From contig JAGOSY010000033.1 of assembly GCA_018062085.1 (NCBI GenBank), positions 1-45,853 on the forward strand: 45,853 nt of DNA, in the 5' to 3' direction. Origin of the DNA: a bacterium. Lineage in GTDB: Bacteria > Cyanobacteriota > Vampirovibrionia > Obscuribacterales > Obscuribacteraceae. The translations under genes were made by a program, and so were the position numbers. Under the pieces are notes generated by a model. It searched no databases. It worked only from the letters and a program-made list of their open reading frames with translations, and was not told where the DNA came from. The stretch's first letter is position 1; each line of letters opens with the position of its first letter. Positions 16,677 to 28,600 of the stretch are shown here, piece after piece.

Positions 16677-19600
16677 TTACTCTCCAAGTGGTTTCTTGCG
16701 CAGCATACGATTTTTTTCGGCTTGCAATCTGAATGCTTCCATTTGCTGGGCGGCATCGTAGATTGGTTGCATAGGCGCCTGAGCTTGGGGCTGCGCGCTA
16801 TCTTGATTTTCTTTTTTGTCTGGCATTGATGCGAGGTCTTCATTTGCCAACATTCTTGCTGTTTCGCCAGCTTGTTGGCGATCGAATTGACCGCTTGAGC
16901 CATCTTGTTGGCGCTTACTGCCGTCACTGCTATTGGTATCATCTGGTTCGTTTGTGGTCCTGTCAATTACTTGGTCATATTCAGGGGCCGGCATGTATCC
17001 GTCAGGCATGCCTCCGCTTTCTTTGAAGTTCACTGAAGATTGATTCACCTCTGCCTGCATGCGCTGAACTAATTGCATTCGAGCAAGATTCTGTTGCATC
17101 TTTACTGCGTCGATTATTTGAGTGTGGTCTTTAGACTTTTGCACACAAGCATCGCTTGTCGCAGGAAGGGATACTCTTTTAACTGTTTGTCCTGTTGTCA
17201 CTGCCACTGTTTCAGACGGTTCGATCGTCGTTGGCGGTGGTGGATCTGGGCGAATAACTAGGCCCTCTTTGCCCACGTAAAGCGGTGCCATTTGACGACT
17301 AACTTCTACCTTCCTAATGCCAATATTCGGTATTAGAACTTTTCCGTTGTTGAAGTCTCGCGCCGCTATAGTCGAACCTTCTGGTTTATCTTCTATATCG
17401 TTTGTCTTGATCAAGTGCTTGAATACATCTTGAACTAGCCGTGCCCGCTGCTCATGCAGCGAGTTCTGATATTTGTTGGCTTCTCGAATGTAAGCGAATC
17501 TAATGTTGCTGCATAGCATTATCTGAACAGCAGCCGGCATGTCCGTTTCGAATGACTCCTTGGCGAGGTTTCCGATTTTCTCTTGTGTTTTCTGTCTCTG
17601 TTCTCTTTGTCCAGTTTCCGTTCCAGTTTCCTTTTTCGCAAACTGCTCGCTGGCGAATTTGTAGCTCAAAAGTCTAAATCTTCCTATGGCCAGCTGTTCA
17701 TTTGGAACCGCAGCTGGATTTTCTGCTGCGATTATCTCAAGCCATTTCTTTTGGGCTGCATCTCTTGATTCTTTGTCTGGAGCGATGCTTGACTCGATTA
17801 GCTTAGAGAGAAATTCAGGATGTCGTTCGAAGAACATAGGCTCGTTCAAAACTGACATGAAGAGATCGTCCTTGAGGGAAATGGGCTGGTCTTTTTCTTT
17901 GTTTTGGTTCTCTTTGCCCTTGTTTTCTAGGCGGTCAGAAATTTTGAGTCTGAAGGGGTCGTAGCCAAACAATGACTTTCTATACTCCGAGTTAGCGAGT
18001 TGTGTCTCCGCATCGCTATCTGAGGCATCAAAAATCTTCTTGAAGACTGCTTTGTAGTCGAAATTAGCAGGCAGATGCCCGGGATTGCCACTGACTATAT
18101 CTATTAGCTTCTGGTTATCTGAGTCTGTCAGGATGGCGTTGGCAGGCTTACCAGTTAGCAATTTATAGAGAGCCTCAGTGGGAGCTTTGACTCTGTGCAA
18201 CTCTTTAAACATAGAATCGGCTAGCCGATGGCCGGCTACGTAGTCACTGTCACTCCTTAGTTGCTCTTGAGTTTTGCCGATGCGTTCTTTTAGCCAAGGA
18301 GCGGCCGCGAGAAAGACCTGCTCTACCAACTCTTTGGTGGGACGTGAGGACACTAAAGTAGAAGAGTCATTGAGTCGAAGGTTTGTGCAGAATTTAATAC
18401 CCTCGGCTGTAAGTTCAAAATTACCTGGTCCAGTTTCTTTGATCAGCTTCGAGAGATTGGGGCTATTATTTTCTCTAAGCTTGTCTAAAGTTTGCGAACG
18501 AAGAATCATGTTTTCTTGAACATAGTGTCCGAAGGCTTCATGACCAAGTACGTCAATCTCAAACCGGCTCGGATCAAGAAATGCATCTCGTTGTAAGCTG
18601 ACTACTCCAGTTCCTTTGGCATATTCGCCTTGCTCGTCCTTTTTCAGGCTTGATGAACCAGCAGTAATTTGGGGTGGATTCATGCCCATATCGTTGAAGC
18701 ATTTATGCAGGAGACCTTGCACTTTGATGGCTCTGCTGTCAGCAATCTCTTGTGCTCTTGGAGAACTTGGATCTACAACAGTCCATGACTCTTTTTCAGT
18801 GTTAACGACTCGAATCAGTTCTCGATAGGCGTTGGGTATGTTCTCTGGCAAAAACCTTCGCCTGTCAAGATCTTCATAGTTAATTGCTTTCATCTTGAGG
18901 ATGTCTCTTCTGTGCTCATTCGGAGTCAGGTCTTCATCGATACCCTTGTCTTTGTTGGTTTGGCGTTCTCTTCTGACAGCATCGTTCTGCTCTTGCAATA
19001 CTGAGCGGAAGAAGTCTAACGGTCCCATACTTGTATCTATTGGCCGCGTCCAGTTTGCATCATGTTCATCCTTTGTCCGATCTGTTGTCGGATTCTCCTG
19101 TAGTTGTTTCTTTTGGGCATAGGTTACCTTTTCCTCAAGAAGGTATCTCCATTGGCTAAATTCGTTGTCTGAATCAACGGGTGGCTTCACTTGCAGAAAC
19201 ACAAGTTCTTTAGGAGGTTCTTGGCTAATAGTAGGGTCCGCGGCAAGTCTTGCTTTGTATTCTTTAAGTTCTTTTTCAGCCTTTTCAACTCGCCTTAAGC
19301 GGACACCGGCTTCCTCTAGCTCTTTCTTGTTTAGATCACAGTTTTTTTCTGCTGCCTTCAATAAAATCTTGATCGATTCTTCTCTTTGCGCTCGGGCTTC
19401 AGGGGATGAGCTCAAGGCATCTCTGTGGCTGCCTGGTACATACTCTGCACTGCCAATGCTAAAGCCAAAGCGCAGAGTGGGAACGAGCTTCCCGTCATCG
19501 TCTGTGAGCTTGCTGAGGGCGATGTCTGGTACAAAGAGCGATGGTTTCATTTCTACTTTTTCGGCTTTCCCTTCGGAGCCAGTAGATTGCCCGTATTCTT

Positions 19601-22600
19601 CTAGAATCTTCTTTACTTGTTCTTCACGTGCTTTACTGGGTGCGATGATAACGAAACCTCCGCCTCCAGGCGAACCAACAAAGCAGTCTTGGGGGATGCG
19701 CGCCCGTAGGTAGTCGCCAGCGTGTCGCAGTAAAGCATTTCCTTGATCGTGGCCTATTTGATCATTTATGCCTTTCATGTTGTTGAGATCGGCCTGAATG
19801 ACAAAGAAGTGCTCTTGAGGTTTGCCCGTCTCTATAAGGTCTCGTTCGGCCTTAAATACATAACGCTTTAAATTGCGGTCAAGGAATTCTTTGCCAGCGT
19901 GATTGGTTTGTGGATTAAGCCAAAGGCTAGCGCTGGCTTCTCGCCGCTGAAGATAGGCGCGGCGGTTGAACGGATCTAGTTTTTCGAATTTAGTACACTC
20001 TAGTTCGAGGTGTCTTTTGTAGATGGTTCGTTTTTCTGGCTCTGTTGCTAAGAATTGTTCGATATCGCTTAGTTGCTTTCTTAGCTCTTTTACTTTTGTT
20101 TGTTTGTCTTCCCGAATGAACTTGTCCAATTCCGACTGCAGTGTTTGACGCTTGCTGTTCTGCTCTGGCAAGGTCAACTGTTCGAATTGCAAGATATGAT
20201 TCAGGGTTTGGCGATGTGGTGCATCCATGGCCTTCAACTGTTCAAGTGTTAGTGGGCCTGCCACTTCCCCGTGTTTTCCTTTCTCTTGGACCTCATGGTC
20301 TGGCATCCAGGCATCTGGCACTTCGCTGAAATCGCTAGTTTTCCCCTGTATTTTTTCTTTTTCTACTTTCTCTTGGGCAATTTTTCGCTGATTCATTACT
20401 GCATCGGCGCGATCTGCGACATGATGAGCGCTATCTCCAGAGCGCAAGGCCACAGCTCCTACTGCCAGTTTGATTAGAAGCTCAGTGACTTCGCCGTTGG
20501 TCTTATCTGGATGGTTCTTATCCACCAGGCGCATGCCGTAGGCATTTCCGTTTGCGTCTGGTTTACTGTAACCACAGCAAGCAAGGTGAATTGTATCGAG
20601 CTTCTCAACCAACGCTTTTACCTCTTCTCTTGGGCGAGATTTGTCAAGGCAAATCATGATTTCATCGCCACCAGAGCGGGCTAGAAGCTCGTTCTCCTTT
20701 AGACCGATTTCTTTGGCGATGTGGCGAGTTAGGAAGCGTAAGGCATCGTCGGCTCCTTCTCTTCCCATGCATTGGTTGGCTAGTTTGAAGCGGCGAACGT
20801 CGATAGAAATTAAGTAGTCGCCACCATCTTTATCAGCGCAGATTCTCTCCAGATGCCTCATCAAACCATTAACGTTGGCATAGCCTGTAAGCATGTCAAA
20901 TTTTGATGCTACATCAGAACTCAAGAATTTATTGATGTGTTTGTTCTTGAGTAGACGCGCAAATTTCTTTTCACTGATGGGTAGGGCAGGCTCTGAGGTT
21001 TCACTGGCTTTCGGCGATGTAGCGTCAGATTTGAGATTATTAGCAGCTTCTTGGTGAGCGCCAATCGCTCTGCGTACTTCGTTGTCAATTACGGCTCTTA
21101 ATGCTGGTTCTACTGCATTGTTGACATGCTCTTCTCTCGGTCTGAGTGCTACTGCTATTTCCATGTCGTGCACTGAATCTAGTGCACGTCTTAACTGTCC
21201 CAGGGACGCTAGATACTTCCGGTCATTCAGTGTGAGGTTGATTCCACCTTCTGATGCAAGGCTATAGCCATCTACTAGATCGCTTATCTGTTCCTCAAGT
21301 TTGGTGGCTGCTTTCTTTCCATGTAGTAATTCTTCTTTGGCAGTGTATCTTTGGCGCAACTCAGCTTCGCAAGCACTGAGCTCGCGCATCAAATGCAATG
21401 ATTCAATTTTGCTGCCATTGCCAAGCCGCAGCAGTGCTGCTTCTGACTCAGAGTCTATTCTGCCGTTGACTTGATGTACTAGAGCCGAGTTGAGAGCACC
21501 AAGTTTCCAGCTGAGCAGTTCAAGACGCTCGTGAGGGTCGCTTGGATTGGCTTTTATTCTCTCGTCTAAGCGACTTATGTGTGCATCCTTGCCAGCGGGT
21601 AGGGTTGTATCGAAGACCTTGCTTGCCGAAGTAACTTCGTGGCTGTCGCTCTTTGACCAAGTGTTTCCTAATGCTATGTCTATCCTGCTCGGGTCTAGTT
21701 CATATATGGGTTTTCCCGTGGCATCAATTCTGCCAGTGGGTCTGATAGCCAGGCCATCTTCTCTAAACCGTTCGCGCAAAGTGACAGAACCTGAATTTTG
21801 CATATCATGCGCGGTTAGAGGTGAGCTTAGGTCTTTGATAATGCGAGCGTGTCCGCGATTGGGATTGAGGCCACCAACACCTAAGTGGCTAGCGTCGAGT
21901 TCTAAAATGGCATATAGATCTCCCCGCTCTTTCATTGCTACGAGCTGACGAACTAGATCTTGGCTATCTTTGGGGGCGGAGATCATGAATTTTTCGTCTC
22001 TGCCGGTCATGAATTTCATCATTGGCTCAAGTTGGTGTGAGTAAAAGAGGTCATTGCGACCACCGTTTTGTAGGCCGATTACTTCCTTGAGTACAGATTG
22101 CACTATTTCACTAACTTCTAGTTTTTGGCCGTCGATACGGGTATAAGAATTTTCTTGTCGGCTCTCATTTCTTGCCGCATCAATGTTAAACTTGCCATCG
22201 CTGTCAAGAAAACTTTTGACTACATCACCTTTGTGATTTACTGCTGTACCCGTTTCGTTTAATACTCTAAGTGCTCTTAGCCATGTTTCGGGGTGACTGG
22301 CATATTCTCTTTGTTCGCAAGCTGCCAGTGGGCAATAAGGATCGTCTCCTTGAGCAACAAATTCTGGCTTGGCTGCCAGGCTGAAGAACTGATCAAGCCA
22401 ATGCTGACGCTGCTCAAGCGGTACCTTTCCTGGTGCATCTAATAAGCGGTTGGCATCGTACATAATTTCGGCTATTTTTCTTTCTGCCGTGGCTGGATCT
22501 TTTCGCAGGCGGTCATGGGTATCGAGCATGCCTTCTCTGATGTAAGCAGCTGCCATTGGGTCTTTGATTGCCGCTAAATGTTGCTCGAATGTGGCAAATT

Positions 22601-25600
22601 CTTTGTGGTAGTCGATAGGGCCGATACTATCTCCGGGGAGATATCTGGTGGTGGTGCCATCTAAGTGATCGGTTGAGATTGCACCAATTTCGTTGGTGCG
22701 GTGAACAGTGCCGTCTTTGTCGATGACTATCTCTTTGCAGTAATTTACTCGCTCGCCATCGACAACGATATCCCAACCATCCTTAGATTTGACTAGATTG
22801 GCACCGATTGACAGTTTCAGCTCAATAGGTTCGCCGTTCTTGTCTCGCACAATTAGTGTTTCACTACCACTAGCGTCTACAATTTTCGACAATTGATCAT
22901 TTCTACTAGTTAACGCTGAGCCATCGGGCTTTTCTACTGTCTTAATCTGTTCACCGTCGATACGGCTTTTGCCTTCCTTCAGTACTGTTCCGTCGGGCAG
23001 TATGCTGATATCAGAGTAGGCATCCTTTTGCATGAGCTTGCCTGCATAGTATAGCGACCAGCCACTTGCTTCTTTGCGCAGCTCGCCATTGGCAAATGGT
23101 TCTAAGCTCGTTAGCTTTCCTTCTTGATCGTAGGTAGCTTTTGTCTCGCTAATAGTTGCTTTACGCTCTTCTGTGCCAGAGTGCTCTATCTTTATTGAAG
23201 TGACCTTGTCGTTTTCGGTTGCAACTGCTGTTTTTGTACCGTACGAATTGGCTGTTTCAGTTACTTCTTGATGCGCTCCAAGTGCACGTTTCTCTATGCT
23301 TGTGCCTGCGCTTGAAATGACTGTTGTACTATGTGCACCATGCTTGATTGTCAAATTGCCTTGAGCATCAGCACTTACAGATTTAACATCGGCAATTGCC
23401 GAATTGCTTTTGTTGGTTGACCAACCCTGCTCACCTTTGGTAAGCACTAAACCGTTGGGTAGGCCGACTTGTGCTAGTTCACCGTTTTGATTTTTAATTA
23501 GAACTGTATCTAAACCTTCGCTGCTTCTTATAATACTCTTGCTCACCAAAGGTTGGCTATCTAGACTATCTAAGGGGCGAGCACTGATTTTAGATTCTAT
23601 GTTGGCAATGTGTGTCGAGTATTCATTGTGTGTCGAGTATTCATTGCTCACTGATTCTTGAAGTTTAGCTTGATCTCTGACTTCGACGCGTTCTCCTAGG
23701 TAGTGAGTGCCAACGTGGGTAACTGGATGAGTAAAGGCAACGCTAGCTGCACCGTCCAGGGCAGCGTCAAAAACGAAGGCGTTCATGCGATGTGTGTTTT
23801 TGAAGCGCTCGTATAGTTCGTCTGTCACCATACTTTTGTCAATTTTGAGATCTCGAGCAATGTTTTCTCGTTCAACATCGTGGACTCGCACCCTAGCGTT
23901 CAGTGCTGCATTAATACTGTTGTTCGCAACCGCATCAGGATAGGTGCTAATCAAAGAGTCGAGATACTTGCCTTTACTACCGAGTTTGTCGAGAGAGAAT
24001 CTTGGGCCATAGTGACTCAGTGCTGTTAAGCCATCTGCAGCGAGCATCATGGCAGAGCCTTCAGAAATTTTTGTGATGGTTAGCTCTTCGGGTCTGGCGG
24101 TTTTGCCATAGTTTATGAGGTTGAAGCCACCTGTCTGATAGACAGCATTGCAGGCGCTGCCCATGTATCCTGTGCCTTGAACGCCTAGTGGTCCATGCTT
24201 CAGAGCTATACTAAGGGCCCTAGCCGTCTCGTTGTTGCTGAGAATATCACAGAGTGCTTTTACTTCATTTCCTTTGCCGCTACTAATCAGGTTGACCATT
24301 TTTAGAGCTTCAGGATTTTCGGCTAACTCTTTCAGTGCGGTGCTACTAACCTGTTGCAGTTTGCCAGTCTTTTGCATTTCAGAAAGTGTCTCTAGATTTT
24401 TTAAGAGCTTTTCTTCTTTTGCTAGAGCTTGGAATTTGACTAGATTTTGTTCTTTTGAGACCACTGCAAGCAGCTCACTGCTTTTGCCCAGGGTCGTGAA
24501 GCTTTTGGCTACTTCAGTTAGATGACTACCACTTCCCATCAACAGAGCCTCTAGACCTCCGGCGCCGGCATTGGAGGCAAGCTCTCGCCAGTCACCGCCT
24601 CTAGTTTGGCGAATTGCTGCTGAGCTCATGGCACCGCCTGCAGCACTGACGACAATGCCACCTCTTACGGTCAGAGTACCGGCTGTCACCATGGTTGAGA
24701 CACCGCCGGTCAATACGGTAGTTGCCGCTAACGCAAGGCCTTCTCTGACGTTTGCTTGGGTGCTTTGGCCGTCCTGTGATAACCTGCCAGCATCGCTGGC
24801 CGAGACATTCATTTCTGCTAGACGTGTCTGCATCGAGCGCACATTGTGTTGAATGTCGACGGTAGCCAGTGTGTTTGAGTTTAGGCCGTCTTCGAACATA
24901 TTGTTCATTTGCTTCAGAAACAGTCTTTGGCCATCAATTGTGGTGTCATGCAGTTGACTAATTTGTGCCTCGCGCCCTGAGAGCATGCCTGAGTCAACAG
25001 CCCAACCAAGTACTCCCCAGCTTTGGCTGTCTATATATTCTTTGTTGGCGGCGGCAATCTCGTCTTTTGATAGGCTCGATTGCCGCATAATTTCTTTGGC
25101 GTCAATCAGCCCACCATCAACGAGTTTGCCCGTGGCATCTCTTCTAGGCTCTCCCATCCCCATGATCCAGTGCTCTTTATCGTCTCCGTCAATCTTCATT
25201 TTAAAGAGGAAGTTAGGATCGTTTTGCAGTTCAACTATTTGGCCATCAATACGAGCTTTGTAGCCTGGCTCTAGTTTTCCGCATGGTTCTTTGAGAGGAA
25301 CCCATTCTTTTTTTTCTGCATCGAATGTGGTGCGATAGAGTTGACCTTTGTCAGCATAGAAATGGCCGTGCCCAATGCGCAATGGTCCGCTCGTTTTGGC
25401 ACATTCTTCGTCACTGCTTTGTTTTGGCACTGCAATTGTCTTGCCAGCTAGATGTCGACCTAGTCTGTCGTGTTCAGATCGCACAAATTCTTTGGGACCA
25501 CCGCGCAAGAGTTCTAGTGTGGTAAAGCCATTTTCGACTTTTGTAGAATCTTTTATGCCATTTCTTTCTATTTCTTCGAGCGTATTTTTGTAGCGTTTTT

Positions 25601-28600
25601 CTAAAGCTTTAACCCGCTCAAGCCGCTCTATCGGCTCGCCGCTAGTTGCACCTTTGGCCATCATCTCAGCGTAGGCTCTCTCTTGTGCTACTTGCTTGCG
25701 CAGTTGAGCTAAGCTCTGTATTTGACCGTGGCCGTCATTGACCCAACTGAGTTTATTTGATGGATTGCCGTTTTGGTCTACGCAGGTAACACTTAAGGTC
25801 GCTCCTCTAAGATTGGTATCAGAAAGTTTGTTAGTTAGTTGAGTGCCGTGCTCATCAAAAATGCGCAGGGTGCCTGTAGACAGATTGACGCTGCCGACTA
25901 ACTCATCGGTGCCTTTCTTGTACACCAAAGATTTCTCTACGTCATACTCACTGACCTCACCAGGCTTTTCTAGTCCGGGTATTTTTAACTCGCCGTAACC
26001 GCTTAGGTTTGGAGGAACTTTTTCAAGAACATGGCCTTGTGAATCGATTAGTGCTCTTAGTTGCTCAGGTGTTGCTGCGTTGTCGCGTTTGTTGTGCAGA
26101 CCCATTTTTTGAATTTTATAAATTGAGTTGTCGTCTAGTTGACCGTTGAGAAGCATCTTTTCAATAGCCGCTTGGTCAGACTTAAATTGTTTGTCGGCTA
26201 GACCTAGGGCAGTCTGCTTGGCATCGAATGAATAGTTGTCTTGTTTGTCAATTGCATTTGAGTAGGCAATGGCACTGCCAACAAACGGAAGTGCGCTGGC
26301 ATTGTCTAGAAGCTGCTGCTTCTTTTGCTGTTCTTGAGCTTGAGCGACGGTCTTTTGCTTGTCGGCAAGATTTACTTTAGACTTTTCTAGGGCAAGGTCA
26401 AGATTGATTATTCCGCCAGTATTTGGTCGAAGACTGCCGTCTGCTTGTATCTCTGATGCTCCTAAAACAGCACCGCGCATTTCTTTTTCTTGACCATCAA
26501 CGGTGGCTTTGAATATGGCATTCTTTAGACTTGATAGTGGTATCACTTTGCCATTAAGTTCAACTAGACCATCGCTAAAGCTGCCATCTTTGTTTTGGGT
26601 TGGTGGTACAAATTTCCCCACTTGTTCCTGGGTGTTCTTGTCAATTAACATCCCTAAGCGGAGTTCTAAGTCTTTTGGCAGAGCTGGTTTTCCGTCTTTG
26701 TCTAGAATTTGCTGGCCGCTCTTCGCATCAATGCTGGGCATGAAGAATTCGCCCCGACTGGTGCGGTTTAGATCAAAGTTTCTTGAGTGGCCATTTTCAT
26801 TACCCGTGAATGAGTAGTTATCTCTTAGAAGTGCTGAGATTTTGGTTTGATTTTTTTCCTGCTGTTCAATATTTTGGGCAAAATTGACATTACCATTGCG
26901 GTCCATCTGTCCGAATAGCTTAGTATCTTCGCCAAATATGTGACCACCAAGCGAGAGCATTTTTACATTATTGTTAGAGATGTAGCCGTTGAAGCCCTCG
27001 GCACGTTTTTCTTGATCGCTATTTTGACCATTGGTTAAGTCGAGATAGCGGCCATCGCTGCCTCGACCCATGAAGGCACCAGCACGTTCTTTGTCACTAG
27101 TGATGTTGAAAGTGGTATTGCCGATCTGCACCTCGCCATTGTCTTTGGCGGTGCCAATTTTCTTGTGTGATTGATCGTAGACAATTCCTTTTTCAACTTG
27201 ATGTTGGACGAATTTGTCGCCCTCTAGGTAAACTACTGTCCCGCTCGGTTTCTCGCCCTCTCTTGGCTGGCTAGGGCCGCGATGGGCTAGTAGTAGACCG
27301 TGATCCATGGCCCCGACTTGGTAGTTGGCCCGAATTGGAAGAATTAGGCTATCAGAGGCTTTTATGAGAGTAGCTTTGTCGAGTCCGCCATTTCTGCCGT
27401 CAATAGATGCCGCTTTGCCATCGGTATAGTTGATATTGATGTCAATTTTTTGAGCATCACTCTTATATTTGAAAGCTTGTGTTTGCCCCATTTCGTCAAG
27501 AGTAAGTTGCTTGCTGCTTAGCACTTTTCCATGATCAAGTGCTTGCTCTTTGATTGTGACTGTGCCGTTTTTATAGTCAGTCGTTTGTTCTGCTGAGCTT
27601 ATCGGATTTTTGCGATCGTGATGCAAATTAAACGTTTCTGTTTTTTCAGAGACTATCCCATCTCGTTCTTGTTTGTTGCGATCGATGCGTATGGTTGCAT
27701 CTTGTTTCTCTACATCAGCAGCTGTGCTGAATATAAGCTGGTGTTTTAGATCGCCTTTCGGACCAAATTGATTGGCAATGACAGTCTCGTTTGTGTCTAT
27801 TTTGTTCCTGTGCTGCGGATACTCATACTTGGTTTGATGCAGTAATTGTGCATCTGGACCCGTAGCAATTTTTTCTATTCTTCTACCGGAGACGTCTTTG
27901 CTGATCGTATTGATCATTCCCTCTGGGTTAATGTGTCGCTCTACTTCAATTGGCTCGACTTTTCTTTCGCCGTTGGCGTTTTCAACTGTTCTGGCTGTGA
28001 GACTGCGGGTAGCGACTTCTCCTGATGTTTGGTCTACCTTGATGCTATGAGTTTTTGAGCTTTTGGCATGGGCAAGCATGTCGCCGTGAGCGTTGAGTAC
28101 ATTAATGGTGCTGACTTTGTCGCCTTTGTCGCCTGGCTTATATTCGACTTCAACTACAGTCTTGTTTTTGCCTTTTACTTCGTCGATACGGCCAGCTTTG
28201 TCGTAGTGATATGCTTTGTCAGTTTTGGGGTCAACATATTCGCGCACATTTTTTTCAGCACGCTCTTTTGGCGTCAATTTGTCAGCGTTGGGTACCTTTT
28301 GGCCTTGGTCGAGCCGGTCAATCTTTTTGGCAATATATTTTTCAGCCTTGGCGATGTATTTCTCTGCTTTAGCCACATATTTTTCGCCAGTATTAGCTGC
28401 CTTGTTTATGTAGCGGGTTAACACGTTTTCTTTTGGGGCGCTGGCAGCTTGCTTAGGCGCCTTGTCGGTTACCTTAGCCTTTGGTTTTTCGTGGCTACCG
28501 CCAGTTAATGCTTTATATCCTTTAGCGTATATTGATTGAGCCATCTCATAGGGCGTTGAACTCTTTGCCGGAGAACCGGCTTTAGCATCACCCTTTGAGT

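Noticed and set aside
19165..19713. 182-aa plus-strand ORF inside the giant gene
   Set aside because: Ser/Leu-rich shadow of the minus-strand GGDEF-coding region; no start context or domain.
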